Shown here one piece after another: positions 40,745 to 53,279 of a DNA stretch of 64,000 nucleotides. How positions within the stretch are numbered: position 1 is the stretch's first letter; the number at the start of each line of letters is the position of its first letter. A model generated the notes under the pieces. That model had not been told where the DNA came from. It searched no databases and saw nothing but the letters and a program-made list of their open reading frames with translations. Origin of the DNA: Brachionus manjavacas (Eukaryota; Rotifera; Eurotatoria; Ploima; Brachionidae); assembly GCA_019054805.1 (NCBI GenBank), contig JAHQIY010000030.1, positions 372,001 through 436,000 on the forward strand, in the 5' to 3' direction. The translations under genes and the position numbers were made by a program.

Positions 40745-40998
40745 TCATTTATTTATGACAATAACATCCTTTAGCTTCCTCAACCTTTCTTACCCTACTG
40801 GTTAAAGAATCAACGGCTTTTTTGATTTCTTGATTCGGTATCTTACTTATTGCTCTTTTTATTTCTTCTTTATATGTATCACGATTAGGAAACTTATTTT
40901 AATTCATTATTGTAACCACTGCGTTTCAAAAATACAAGTCCAATGGATTTAGATCAGGTGAATTGGGTGGCCAGTTATCTTTCTTTATAAATTTATAG
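40745..40998 (-). pseudogene. maT-like transposase fragment, truncated copy
   Basis: Carries the SPDLNPLDLYF end and C-terminal helices. It stops at FKFIKK, before the QDGASPHT block, where the core terminus repeat begins, so the breakpoint of U2b lies inside the transposase. Confidence 0.7.
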
Positions 40999-42140
40999 AG
41001 GGAACGAAAAAGCATTAGATTCTAGGGGTGCTGATTTATTATGTCGGACTATTTATTTACCTTTTAAAAATTAAATTGCAGATATTCGGGTAAAAAGGAT
41101 ATGAATTATTTCAAAATAAATAAATTTTTTTTTTAATTCCAATTTCATAATATTATTAAAAAAAAATTTGGATAATATTTTAATATTAAATTTTTAACAA
41201 AGCTGGTTAAATAAGAACATGAAAAGTCAGATAAAGGTAACTAGCTCTCTATCAAATTCAGCTGTTTTTAAATTAGCTTTTAACAGAGCTTTTAAATCCT
41301 TAATAGAAAAATATGAGGAATTTAAAGATTTCAAATATAGAATTATAAATATAAAAATATTATCCAATTTTTTTAATACTATTTATTTACCTTTTAAAAA
41401 TTTAATTGCAGATATTCGGGTAAAAAGGATATGAATTATTTCAAAATAAATAAATTTTTTTTTTAATTCCAATTTCATAATATTATTAAAAAAAAATTGG
41501 ATAATATTTTAATATTTATAATTCTATATTTGAAATCTTTAAATTCCTCATATTTTTCTATTAAGGATTTAAAAGCTCTGTTAAAAGCTAATTTAAAAAC
41601 AGCTGAATTTGATAGAGAGCTAGTTACCTTTATCTGACTTTTCATGTTCTTATTTAACCAGCTTTGTTAAAAATTTAATATTAAAATATTATCCAAATTT
41701 TTTTTTAATAATATTATGAAATTGGAATTAAAAAAAAAATTTATTTATTTTGAAATAATTCATATCCTTTTACCCGAATATCTGCAATTAAATTTTTAAA
41801 AGGTAAATAAATAGTATTAAAAAAAATTGGATAATATTTTTATATTTATAATTCTATATTTGAAATCTTTAAATTCCTCATATTTTTCTATTAAGGATTT
41901 AAAAGCTCTGTTAAAAGCTAATTTAAAAACAGCTGAATTTGATAGAGAGCTAGTTACCTTTATCTGACTTTTCATGTTCTTATTTAACCAGCTTTGTTAA
42001 AAATTTAATATTAAAATATTATCCAAATTTTTTTTTAATAATATTATGAAATTGGAATTAAAAAAAAAATTTATTTATTTTGAAATAATTCATATCCTTT
42101 TTACCCGAATATCTGCAATTTAATTTTTAAAAGGTAAATA
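40999..42140. repeat. Spacer 2: inverted and direct ~331 bp repeats
   Basis: Begins with the 55 bp core terminus in forward orientation, then one full ~333 bp unit and a partial unit forward (41,053-41,503). At about 41,505 it switches to units in reverse orientation (starts at 41,572 and 41,906) and ends at core 3. It is thus palindromic itself. No reverse transcriptase fragment is present here, unlike spacer 1. The 71-codon ORF at 41,219 is the forward repeat read through. Confidence 0.8.
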
Positions 42141-43349
42141 AATAGTCCGACATAATAAATCAGCACCCCTAGAATCTAATGCTTTTTCGTTCCCTCTTAA
42201 AAAACAAAAAATGGTTAACAATTTCTTTAAAACCTTGTTCGTTCTGCAGATCATTAAATTGATCGAAATATTTAGCACTTTTTTTAAAAAAAGAAATTAA
42301 AAGCTTTTGACCGATTCAAGGAAAATGGACCGTTGCTTCGATTAGTTCCGACTTGAACGTCTTTGTTTTCGTTTTTAAAATTATTTTATTTTAAATCTTT
42401 ATTAAAACGGTATAGATTTAATTCTGAAAAAGCTTTAATTAATCATTCCATTATTAATTTAAAACTTCTCAGCTTTTAAAGAACAATAATCAAAATAATA
42501 AAAATCAAATTCCGCAAAATCGGTGACTAATTAGCGTAAATTCCTCTTTTTGACATTTTTGAAAAATTTGCGAAAATTTTGAACAGAAATTGAATAAAGC
42601 GGAAATAATTCGGAATTACTTTATTTAAAAAAATAAAGACCCAAAACTTAATCAAGTTTATTTTTTGGAAATACATTCGAATAAAAATCCAAGCATTTTT
42701 AAAAAATAGTTTCAACAAAGTAATATCAAAAGCTTTAAAAAAATCGCTAAATACAGTGAGATTTTGCAAACAATTTTTCTGATATTAATTCTTTTCCACT
42801 TAAATTATCATCAATAATGTTGAAATTCATCAGTGACTAGTCTTTAATATGCTTGATTTTTGAATGTCTATCAAATTAGGAGCAATTGAATTAGCTACAT
42901 GGCCACGGTTTTTACGTCCACTTGCACCTGAGTTTTTTCCAAATTCAAAATCTTGTTAACTATTAAAATTCACCCAAAGCAACCCAAAAGTTTAGAATTT
43001 AAACATTTCTTATGTTCACAATGTGTCTTGAAATTTTTTTTATTTATGTAGAAAAATAATATAAAGCGCAGAAAAAAGTGCCTTATGTACCGACTCAAAA
43101 CTCAACTTCCAATAATCCAAGAATTTTTTAGGTTTTTTTTTAAATGTTTTCCGCAAAATCGGTTACTAATTAGCGGAAATTCTGCAATTTAGACACTTTC
43201 GAAAAATGTGCGGAATTTTTGATCGAGAAAAAAAAAGCGGAAAGGTTTTAAAAATATAACTATAATTGTTTTTTTGACTTTTAAAGCTATTTATTTTGCT
43301 ATTGTTGACGATTTCATAAAATTTTAACAAAGTAGGCTTGGATAAAAAT

Positions 43350-44600
43350 GGACTAAATATAAAACCAAATAAAAACGAAAATAATTATTTTTGGTAAATC
43401 TTATTAAAAGCTAAACACTAAAAAGGCTCATCGTATTTTGATTGAATTTGATACTGAACAATATGACCAAAATGATCATTTAATAGAACCATAGCCACAT
43501 CTCTTATGGTTTTCCGAAACCTCATTGTAACAGCAACAGTTATCCGTATCATTGGAATTGATGATGAATCATACAAAAAAGGATAATTAACGCTTCTTTT
43601 TGTTGAAAATTAAAATATTACCTACACTTTTAGCACACACTTACATGCTGATAAACTCTTGTTTAAAAAAAATATATAGAATACGTGACTATGTTATTAA
43701 TATTATCAATATCTTATTAATTAATGCGCCTCGCAATACTTCTAGAATCAGAATGGAATTCTTTTTCAGAAGATTCATCATGTCCAACGAGATATAGAAA
43801 GAGATATACAATTTTTCACAAATACTTGAAAAATACACAAATTTTTGAGATTAATTTAAGTTTTTAAATTAAAAAAATTGAACCTAGAAAAATTTTTTCA
43901 CAATTCTACTAAAAGTTTATAATTAATGTCTTATTATCAATATTATCAGACGGCGGAAACAATATCAATCAAAGCTTTTATACCTGGTGTATGAGGATTT
44001 AGACATACGGAAGTTAAAAACAACTCCATTCTACCCACAATGTGAAGTTCAAAGTGAGGTTACAGTAAAAACAGTTAAGAAAATGATTGCAACATTTGTT
44101 GATGACGACCAAATGAGTTGAAATCTAAACTCAAATAAACTAGCACATGCTTACAATAAAAGGAGACATATTGCAACTGGCCAAACACCTTTTGTAATAT
44201 TGCTCGGTCTAAGGCCCAAAATTTCAATCGACCTAATTATACCACCAAATGACCTGCTCGAAAGAGAAAAGATTTTAAATGAGTATAAAATAATGTATGA
44301 GCACGTTTAAGTAATAGTATTGGAAGACAACGATGACTGGAAAAGTGATTCAAGAGCTTAAGATGTAACTGGAAAAGTGCTACCAAATGGCGACAAAGAA
44401 TAAAAAATTAAATTACACATAAACACATTATTTTTCACAAAAATAATTGTTGGCAAAAAAAAACAATTGTGATTATTTTATAAAAATCCACAGTGAACAT
44501 AGCCAACCTACAGTAATAGAAGAACCAGACGAATAGTCCTATAAGCAAAAGAGAAATTACACCAAAAATTTAAAAAACCCAAGGCGAAAGAGTATGGAAA
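43350..44600 (+). pseudogene. Gypsy A integrase fragment, core copy 3
   Basis: Same as core 1 but about 120 bp upstream (the AAAATAGTTGGAAACGTTAA region) are missing near 43,350, a private deletion. Confidence 0.65.
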
Positions 44601-45430
44601 ATTGTTAGAATTTTAACTTTTCTTATGTTCACACTGTGTCTTGAAATTTTTTATTTATGTAGAAAAAAATATAAAGCGCAGAAAAAGTGCCTTATGTACC
44701 GACTCAAAACTCAACTTCCAATAATCCAAGAATTTTTTAGGTTTTTTTTGAAATGTTTTCCGCAAAATCGGTTACTAATTAGCGGAAATTCTGCGATTTA
44801 GACACTTATGAAAAATGTGTGGAATTTTTAGCATTGAGAAGTTTCGTTCAAAATGTTCATTTAAAAATCTTAAATCCGTATATATTTTGAACGGAATGAA
44901 GTGATAAAATAAAAATTTCGCACATGATGTAACAAAAAATTTTACAGGACTTGCTCAAAAAAAAAAAAAAAATTCCAATTAACCAATTATTGATTTTCTA
45001 TAAAAAACTGAATGAATGCTAAGTTGATTTTGAAATAAAAATTAAAATAGAGATTTCTCTTTTAGCTTATGTCGTATTTTTAATTTTTTTTAATTTGAAA
45101 TGAATAATCATATAAATATTTTTATTTATATATAATTAAACATAACAACTAATGCGGATGTTGTATTTTTTATTTAAAAGTGGATCAATTACAATTTTTA
45201 TTTTTATTTTTAATTTGGATTAGCCCGGAAAATATTGATTAATCTTGAGAAACAAGTTTAGAACCTCGGTCGTTTGAGGGAAGAGGAGTTCAAAAATTTT
45301 TTTAAATCGAAAAACATTTCCAATTATGCAGTATAATAAAATATGGTATAAAAAGTTTTCTCGATTTCCTATAATTAAAATAAAATATTTGAACAATACC
45401 TTGAAAAAATTTAAAGATTAAAAGATAAAT

Positions 45431-45830
45431 GCAATATTTGAAAATATTTATCTCTTTTTTAATTAACTCTGATCAAAAAATTTTTTCACAAAATTCTGCC
45501 CTCTTTGTAATATATTTTGGCACTCCATTATCACTTAAAAATAAAGTCCTTTCCGAGGACCTTCATAAATATAATTCCCACAATATTTTCCTTTGCTTTG
45601 GTATATACCAACGATTTTGTCCGTATCTTCATAAGATTCCTGAAAAATCTTAATTTGAAATTTATTTTGAAAAATTTTTTTTTGATAATTACTTTTGGCT
45701 TATCCCATACCATTTCTTCAAAAAATTTTAAGTCTTTCAAATTAATTCCAAAATTTTCAAGAAAATAATCTATTTTTTTTAAGCTCCACTTCTTGTACAT
45801 TCATCAAAGGATACCGAGCAACAAATTTTA
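45431..45830 (-). pseudogene. Gene Z, core copy 3
   Basis: Shares the longer A-run of core 1 in exon 1 and the one-T loss in exon 2, so cores 1 and 3 are alike here while core 2 differs. Confidence 0.5.
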
Positions 45831-45863
45831 GGAAAACTGTATTCAAAAAAATATTTTAAAAAC

Positions 45864-46811
45864 ATGGTAAAAGTTTTATATACTGAGAGTTAAATAGATT
45901 TATTTTGAACTAATTTTTTTTAAAAACCACTTTTATTTTACGTCTTACACTCATAAAGGGACAGTAAATAATAAAAGAGTTTGGCTCAGTTCTATCACTG
46001 TAAACTATAGAACAAAAGAAGTTTTTGAGACATTCAATAGTCATGATGAAGTTTTAAAAAAGGCAAAAAGAAAGTTTACACTGCATTCTTATAAAAAACA
46101 AAGTTCCTGATTCCTAATAAGCTAAATTGTAAAAGTAAATTTTTTATTTAAATTTTAGAAAAATAATAAATTAAAATTATTGCATTTAGCAATAACAGTA
46201 GTAATTCAAAACATGCAGTCTATAAAAACAATTGATGAATTTTTAAAAGGTAATTTTTGTCGAGATTGATGTATTTTAAAATATAAATTATTTTTTAAAT
46301 GTCTCTAGGAAGAAGAGAAAGAGCTTGAAGTTCCTTCTTAAGAGTTTTTGGGACTCGATAATAGGACTTTCGAAGTTTTTTCACGTTCTAGTAAACAAAG
46401 ACCTGGGAATCTAGGAAACACAGTTATAAACGTTACCGGTAAATTTCTTTAAAAAACTTAAATAAAAACTTCATTTCAAGTGTTTTTCAAGCGTTTGAGT
46501 CGAAGAGGTGAATAAAAAAAAAAGAATTGTTTTTCGAGACTTATTGGAGGCCTCATGATTTTGTAGGTGTACCAAAAGGATATTACGATCCACTGTTGGA
46601 ATGGGTAGGGGACATACTACCTGAGAAAGGAAAAGTGGAAGATTGGGGTCCTGACTCAAGAAATTTGATCAAAAATTTTTTGGACTTCATAAAAGCGGCT
46701 GATAAAAATAAATGTGAAAATTGGATAAACGAAAACAACTTTCAACTTGGTGAAGATGATGCTAATGAGGAAGCTGAAGCTGAAGATATTTCATTATTTT
46801 TACTGAACTAA
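45864..46811 (+). pseudogene. Gene Y, core copy 3
   Basis: Same exon order. The terminal block (46,527-46,811) is open. Two T lost in the run before GGGACTCGA near 46,345, so the EEEKELEV exon shifts frame here. Confidence 0.5.
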
Positions 46812-47224
46812 TTAATTTTTTAATAACAAAATATGAACTAGAAACAAACCAAGTTAAAAAAATATATAAATAAATAAAACAAAACATTTGAAAAAATTGA
46901 CAAATTATAAATTATTAAAAATAGAGTGTTAGAATTCTAATTAATGTAAACCTAAAATTTTATTGAAAATAAAATTAAAATAATTAAGCATTAATTAATG
47001 GCTTAGCATTTAATGATCAATGTCATTGTAATTTTTAAAACAAACATATCGAGAAATTCAAGAGGGCTCTTATTTTTCCCAAGACTTTGAAGACCTTTAT
47101 TCTTTTTTCTGAAACAAGCAATCACCATAAATTTTTTCTTAAATAATTTATCTTTTACATGAATTTTTGATTTACAGTTTGCTGTTTTTTCTTTGAACGT
47201 GTCGATAAAATATATTGAAGTTGA

Positions 47225-47672
47225 CTAGATTTCTGTTCGGTCTGTTCGACCAGATTTGCCGTCTGGTCGACTAGACTTTCCGTCTTGTAACTGCTTTTGT
47301 TTTTTCTGTGAGAGCGTCTCAAATAACTCATTTGAAAGCTTTTTAATGGTAATGGTTGAACTTGTTTTGTCTGGTTGACCAATTCTGGCTTCTTTTGTCA
47401 AATCGGATAAATTGTCATGTTGACCAGGTCTCTTGACTTTTGCATCAGCTTTAACGGCTTGTGTTCCAGAATTTTGATGTTTGCTTGCGCTTGTATCATT
47501 TTTTCTCTCCATTGGCTCTTTCTTTTGCTCCAACATAGCATCAAAATAGTCATAAACAAGATTTTTATAAAAAGTTTCAATTTTTGTTTCATCATTTTCG
47601 ATTTCGAATTTTTCAAATATGAAATCAAAATTGACGTTATCTGCATAAGCTGACTCGTCAGATTTAAAATTT
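47225..47672 (-). CDS. Gene X terminal ORF, core copy 3
   Basis: Open frame like copies 1 and 2. The poly-A run beyond it (47,678-47,691) is shorter than in core 2. Function unknown. Confidence 0.4.
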
Positions 47673-47694
47673 GGAACAAAAAAAAAAAAAAACT

Positions 47695-48140
47695 TAAATA
47701 GATATATTTATTTCGTTTTATTGCGTTAATAGCCTTGGATATTCCATGGCAAAAATCTTTATGTTTTTTAATTGTCTCATGATAATAAGATTAACTATGA
47801 AAAAATCCTTCTAAATTTTCCTTATTTGGTTGTTAAAAAATATGCCTTGGACATTCCATGACATTATTTTGAAATAACTGTTGAGTGTTTTCTTTGAATT
47901 TAATTGCCTTAGATCTGATATATTTTTGGCAACTCGAAGTTGATGGTCAATTCAAAGATCATTTCAATTCCTCAGCACATTAAAATAATGATATTTTGAA
48001 TTGATCATCAACTTCAAGATGCGATATTTTTTCCTTTATTTTGCGTTAGTTGCATTGTATATTCCATGGCAAAAAAGCTTTATGTTTTTAATTTCAAATC
48101 GTAATTCATTGTTAGGAAATAAATTTAATTATACATATCT
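47695..48140. repeat. CCATGGAATATCCAAGGC insert, core 3
   Basis: Same insert and hairpin as in cores 1 and 2. One base differs in the ACCTGTTGAG stretch (AACTGTTGAG). Confidence 0.55.
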
Positions 48141-48539
48141 GAGAGTAATTTGAAAAATAGGATGAATTTGATGATATTGGTTGATAAGCTTCTTTCTCTT
48201 TGCTTTCTAGTGAGTTGTTATGTTCATAAAATTTTTTGAACAAACATTATCCTGTTAGCTTTATTTTTGGAGGATTCAGCTAATAATTTTATTTATTAAA
48301 TTTATTTTTTACAAATACTATTTTTTTTTACATTTTTGTTGACATTTCTGCACTCAATGAATTCTTTCTCAACTGTTTGATTATATTCTTCTTTTGAATT
48401 GTATAAAAGGAAATATAATTAATTTCTTAAAATGATTAAATACTAATTTGTCTGCTAATTTAAAATCACTCTTTGGTGACGAGATGAGTAGGCTAAAAAG
48501 AGCAATTAATTGTCATCTAGTTGCTACCTATACCCGCTG

Positions 48540-49761
48540 GAAGAAACCAAACAAAAAGAAAATTGACATAAAAAAATGTTCATTGATTGAATTTTAAAAA
48601 TTAAAAAAATAAAATTACATTGATCCAATATCTGGCCTTATCATGTCCTTGAACAGAGCCACATGCAGACCGACCATTTACCCATTCCCCATCGAACTGA
48701 ATACAATTCCATTTGAAACTTTGTGGTGTCTCGGCTCGAGCAGACCTTAGTGTATCAGGCGAAATGTTACATATCTGAATTTGGTAAAAATTAGTCACCC
48801 AATCTTCATAAGTCATCTGCAAACGAAAAAAAAAAAATGAAACTTTTCGGTTTTATTTGTTTATAACCAAAATTCTCCATCAGCTTTGGCAAATTGTTCC
48901 AAGTTTTGTCCATCAGCAATTGGTATTGAATTCCACACAGCATCACCAACCGACCATGCGCCATTCCATTCAACCTCATTGCCCTTCGGATTACGGCATC
49001 TAACCAACCTGACCATTCTTCCATTCACATTCAGAGTGACCACTGCAGTCATTGCATATGCATGTCCCCTAACCAAAACATTGGCCATCTTGGCCTCTCT
49101 GACACTCGGATCGGCGTTTATCGAGCAGCCCATCATGGCGTCGTGCGCCAACCCATTTCCCAGCACATCAAAAAAAGCCTGTCTGTTCACTTCCTTCAAA
49201 TTATAAGTCTCCTCAATTCCTCCAGTCATGTCAAAAAGAGCGTCTGAGGTCTGAGCGTCTGTGCCAGCGTCCAGTCCTTCGTACGACCAGCTCAATTTGG
49301 CGTACGCTTTCTCCAGCAGACAGCTCCAGAACTCGTTTGGCTCTGTCCGATTGCTGCAAAACACCAGACGACCGTCCGGAAACACGGGCAAAAAAATCAT
49401 CCACTACCACATCGTACCACTTGCCAAACTGCCAAAATCTGAAGTGAAACAACCCATTGTAGCCAGGCTTGTCGAATCGCTTGCTTGTCTTGATCCAAAT
49501 CAAAGCGGGATGCATCGCCAACTAAAAAATAAAGGAAAAGAGTTCTGGTAAATTTTATTAATCTTTAAAAATGGTTTAATTGAGAGTACCAATGAATTGA
49601 GGATCGGGGCTAATCTGGCTGGGACGACGCCAAGTGACGCTTCGTGGCGGCGCCTGGATGTAATAAATTGAACGATCAGTTGGAGGAAACTCACAGTCGT
49701 TGAACAAGTTGTTTGAGTTGAACTGATGGCGTAGCGCTTCATACACCTGGTTTTTGGTCAT
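48540..49761 (-). pseudogene. calpain-like: Calpain fragment, copy 4 (most distinct)
   Basis: Shares the Cys-segment deletion and extra T. It differs from the other copies by a 9-base in-frame insertion (LDAGTDAQTSDAL), Gly for Val in SYEGLDAG, PSVREAK for PSFREAK and RNPKGNEVEW for RNPKSNEVEW. The Gly matches the family position better than Ser, so this copy may keep the older state. The 179-codon block 48,861-49,400 is open. Confidence 0.85.
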
Positions 49762-49784
49762 TTGTGTTCAAAAAACAAACCATT

Positions 49785-50175
49785 ATGTCTGAGATAAAGC
49801 ACTGTTTGGCCATGAATACAGAATACGGCTCGTGGCTGTGGAAGCTGCGCGTGCTCCAGGCCGAGCTCAAAATGACGCTCAGACTCACGCCCGACGGAGA
49901 CAAAGTGCTCATACGCATTTTTCTCACCAAAGAGTGCGGCTACTACTTGGACATATCGTTATATCGCGAGATAACTGATCCGATTACTGGCGAGACCTAT
50001 TTAAAGAGCTACTCTGACAAAAAAGGACCGCTGCACGGACGCTTGTTGCGCTTATCACCTGCAGCAAAAGCGCTTCGCTGCCCAGTCCAGCGGCACCACG
50101 TACGCCTACGACTTTCCGGAGATGTTCCGCCAGCCGCTGATGAAAATATGGCGAGTGCTTTGCGGGTTCGATTTA
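49785..50175 (+). pseudogene. ACC-like: ACC fragment, copy 4
   Basis: Same reading as copy 3, with six A in the run. Complete to the [10 protein letters not shown] region in the alternative frame. Confidence 0.85.
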
Positions 50176-50669
50176 AAAATTAAAAAAATTCGAAATTTAA
50201 AATTATACACTTACAAAATTTTAAAATATTCCAAATAAAACTTCTATTTTTACAAAGACAAATAAATTGTCTTAAATTCGATTGATTTCGATAAATAATT
50301 ATCGTCGATAAATAATTAAAAGAAAACTTTCATAATTTATTTTCAAGGCTACTTGGTGTAACATCTTTTGTTACACATTGTTACATATTTAACAGGAGCA
50401 ATTTTTTCATTCATCGAAAAATTTCAATTAGGAATTTTTTCTTGAATTTTTTGAACTTTTTGAAAAAAACTTCACAATGCTAGAATTTTTGATCGAGAAA
50501 AAAAAACGCGGAAAGGTTTTAAAAATATAACTTTAATTGTTTACTGACTTTTAAAGCTATTTATTTTGCTATTGTTGACGATTTCATAAAATTTTAACAA
50601 ATTAGGCTTGGATAAAAATTGGAAAAATATAGCAAAAAAGCTATTTATTATTTACAATTATAACTAAAC

Positions 50670-51000
50670 TTAAATCTTAAAAATAATTGAAATTGCTCGG
50701 TCTAAGGCCAAAAATTTCAATCGACCTAATAATACCACCAACTGACCTGCTCGAAAGAGAAAAGATTTTAAAGAGTCTAAAATAATGTTAAAGAGAAGGC
50801 AAAATTGAAATGAGCCTGAACAAAGTGTCACGGACACGACTAATAAGCACCTTTTGACCACAGGATATATGTCTTCAAGTGAAATTGATTCAGACGTCGG
50901 ATTAGATAGAAAAATCAAAAAGAAAAAACTGGAGCCTTAAATCTAGTGAGGTACTTCAAAGATCTAGTCGTCAGTTGAAGCCACCTGATCGTCTGGTATA
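50670..51000 (+). pseudogene. Gypsy A pol tail with internal deletion, copy 4
   Basis: As copies 1-3. Flows into the antisense RT piece. Confidence 0.6.
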
Positions 51001-51004
51001 TTAA

Positions 51005-51330
51005 AGTAGCTATTTATATAATTAGATTTCTAAATTTTCAAATGCTTCTTTGTGTTACTTGTCCCACCCAAATTTAGATTTTTTCAAGCACAGCTTATAC
51101 AATGGTTTTGCAATGGCAGAAAAATTTTTTACAAAACGTCTTTATTGATTACCAATCCTAGAAAACTTTGAAGCTGCTTAAGATTGGCAGGTGCTTTTCT
51201 ATTCTTTTTCGCATCAATCTTTTGAGGATCCATTATTATTAAATTGTAGGTAATAATATATCCTAGAACTTTTACTTCCTTTGCAAAACCAGCAACACTT
51301 GTCTGGATTTATTTTTTGATTAGCCTTTTT
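51005..51330 (-). pseudogene. Gypsy reverse transcriptase end, copy 3
   Basis: Mirror of 17,479-17,795 with minor base changes. Confidence 0.7.
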
Positions 51331-51334
51331 TTGT

Positions 51335-51960
51335 TTATTAAAAACTCCGAATCACCTTAACCAAATTTTGACCAAAAAATGTCCTCGAAGGCTTGAATTT
51401 TACTAATTTCTGATATACAAATATTCTGATTTGAAATTTTATGCTGATTAAAATGAGCCATAGATCAATTCTCTATAATGTTCCGTTCGTAAAAATATCT
51501 TTAAAAAACCACCAAAATATGACCACTTTGTAAAATTCCAAAAAAATACGGTTTTTGATTCTTTTTGCTATAACTTTCTATGGTTACATTCGAGTCAAAT
51601 AAAATTTTACACAATCATAGATGACAAAAGCTTAAAATAATCATATTTAATTTGTTGGTATCACTTTTGGTTTGACCAAGGAGTCATGAATAAATCAAAA
51701 TTTGGTATCTCATATTTAGGAATCTATTGACCTAAGTGCTTAAAGTAAAATATCTAGAATGTATACTTAAATGAAAGCTAAATAAATCTAGTTACTAGAA
51801 ATATATAGGACTAAAGGGTGGTAATTTTGATATTCGAAATAAAATCAACTAAAATATGCTTTAATATAAAAATTTTAAAAAATTCTATTTTTGAATTTTT
51901 TGAATTTTAACTTATTTTAAAACTTTAAAATACATTATTTTTTATCAATTAAAAATTTTC
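51335..51960. other. AT-rich spacer, mirror of 16,844-17,478
   Basis: No gene seen. Confidence 0.45.
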
Positions 51961-51964
51961 ATTT

Positions 51965-52380
51965 ATTTATGACAATAACATCCTTTAGCTTCCTCAACCT
52001 TTCCTACCCTACTGGTTAAAGAATCAACAGCTTTTTTGATTTCTTGATTCGGTATCTTACTTATTGCTCTTTTTATTTCTTCTTTATATGTATCACGATT
52101 AGGAAACTTATTTTAATTCATTCTTGTAACCACTGCGTTTCAAAAATACAAGTCCAATGGATTTAGATCAGGTGAATTGGGTGGCCAGTTATCTTTCTTT
52201 ATAAATTTATAGAGATTATTAACACAATATCTCTGGCTGATTTTTACTTTGTGAGGTGATGCACCATCTTGCTTAAAAAGCCACTTTGTCCCTCCGAAAA
52301 ATTCATTCTCTTGCCTTTTGGCAAATGGTAAAATTCTCCTCTGATAATATTTTGAATCAATTGTATCCCCTTTTTTTAAA
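51965..52380 (-). pseudogene. maT-like transposase fragment, right-arm copy
   Basis: Full length of the fragment as at 16,436-16,843, including QDGASPHT and PLDLYF. Same TGA after YF, so it was dead before duplication. Confidence 0.75.
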
Positions 52381-53275
52381 AAAAGTCATAGAAATAGATG
52401 ATTTTGTAAACTAGTTTGTCAATGAATGGTGTATCAAAAACAACGGTTGGTATTAAGGTTATTGCAAGGATCAAATGTCGCCAAGCATAGATAATGGGTT
52501 AGAATCAAGTCACGAAAAAATCAAAAGTGGATTAAGAGGACGAAGACTAGTCTTGTTAGATTTTTTAAATGAATGTCGAGAAAATATGATCAAAATTTGG
52601 TCAATCATTCGGTCTGATACAATCGAAACAACAAATCCAGATACAAACGAACAGCTGGAATTCGACAATATTAACATCAAGGAATTTCACAATGAGCCAG
52701 TCTGTTCAAAAAGAGACATGAAATATGGAAAACTTGGAATGACAAGGGTAAAACAATCCAACATTTACGTAGCAACATTTATTTAGTGTAAAGCGGCGAT
52801 AAAGAGAAAACTTTAACAAGAAATGAGTGTAAACAATTTTCACTCATTTCTATTGCAAGAACTCGAAGATAATAAATGGAATAATTTTGATGAATGTTTG
52901 TAGCAATCAATAGAATTCGTGTCATTACAATGAATAAAGATAACTGGAAATTGAGTCAATGTACTTGTTGGTTTTGGTTGAAGCACTACAAATGTGTACA
53001 TATTATTGGCTGTGGATATCGTCTTCAATTGTTAAATTTTAAATCAATTGGCATGGATTTACCTCAGCTCAACCATCTGATTTATTCAAAACATTCGAGG
53101 CTGGCATTGAAGAAGAAGACGAAGAAGAAGAATTAATTCAGGCACCAACTAAAAGAATTAATAGGGCTAGCTCACAAAACGTTGCTCATGAAAAAGTTAC
53201 ATGTAAAACATGCGGCGGTGAATTAAAAAAAAAGAAATATTTTTATTGTATTAACAAATGTAAACAAGATAATTA
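52345..53275 (+). pseudogene. Mutator-like transposase C-terminus, right-arm copy
   Basis: Same as 15,535-16,470, with the open 103-codon block (52,475-52,786), SWIM finger (CTC...CVH) and C-terminal CKTCGGEL knuckle. Ala replaces Glu in YVATFI. Confidence 0.75.
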
Positions 53276-53279
53276 GAAC

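Larger units (their letters stand above)
36715..40998. repeat. U2b: second tandem copy plus extension
   Basis: Repeats the 3.06 kb segment with its own small changes, including a 25 bp tandem duplication near 36,815-36,860 (TTGCATTGGATATTCC twice). It then continues into the gypsy RT and mariner pieces that follow in cores 1 and 3, ending inside the mariner frame. Non-coding stretches (36,720-37,330, 38,990-39,450, 40,115-40,740) are AT-rich with nothing new. Confidence 0.85.

Noticed and set aside
41219-41434. 71-codon ORF in the spacer repeat
   Set aside because: It is one strand of the AT-rich 331 bp tandem repeat and has no recognisable domain.
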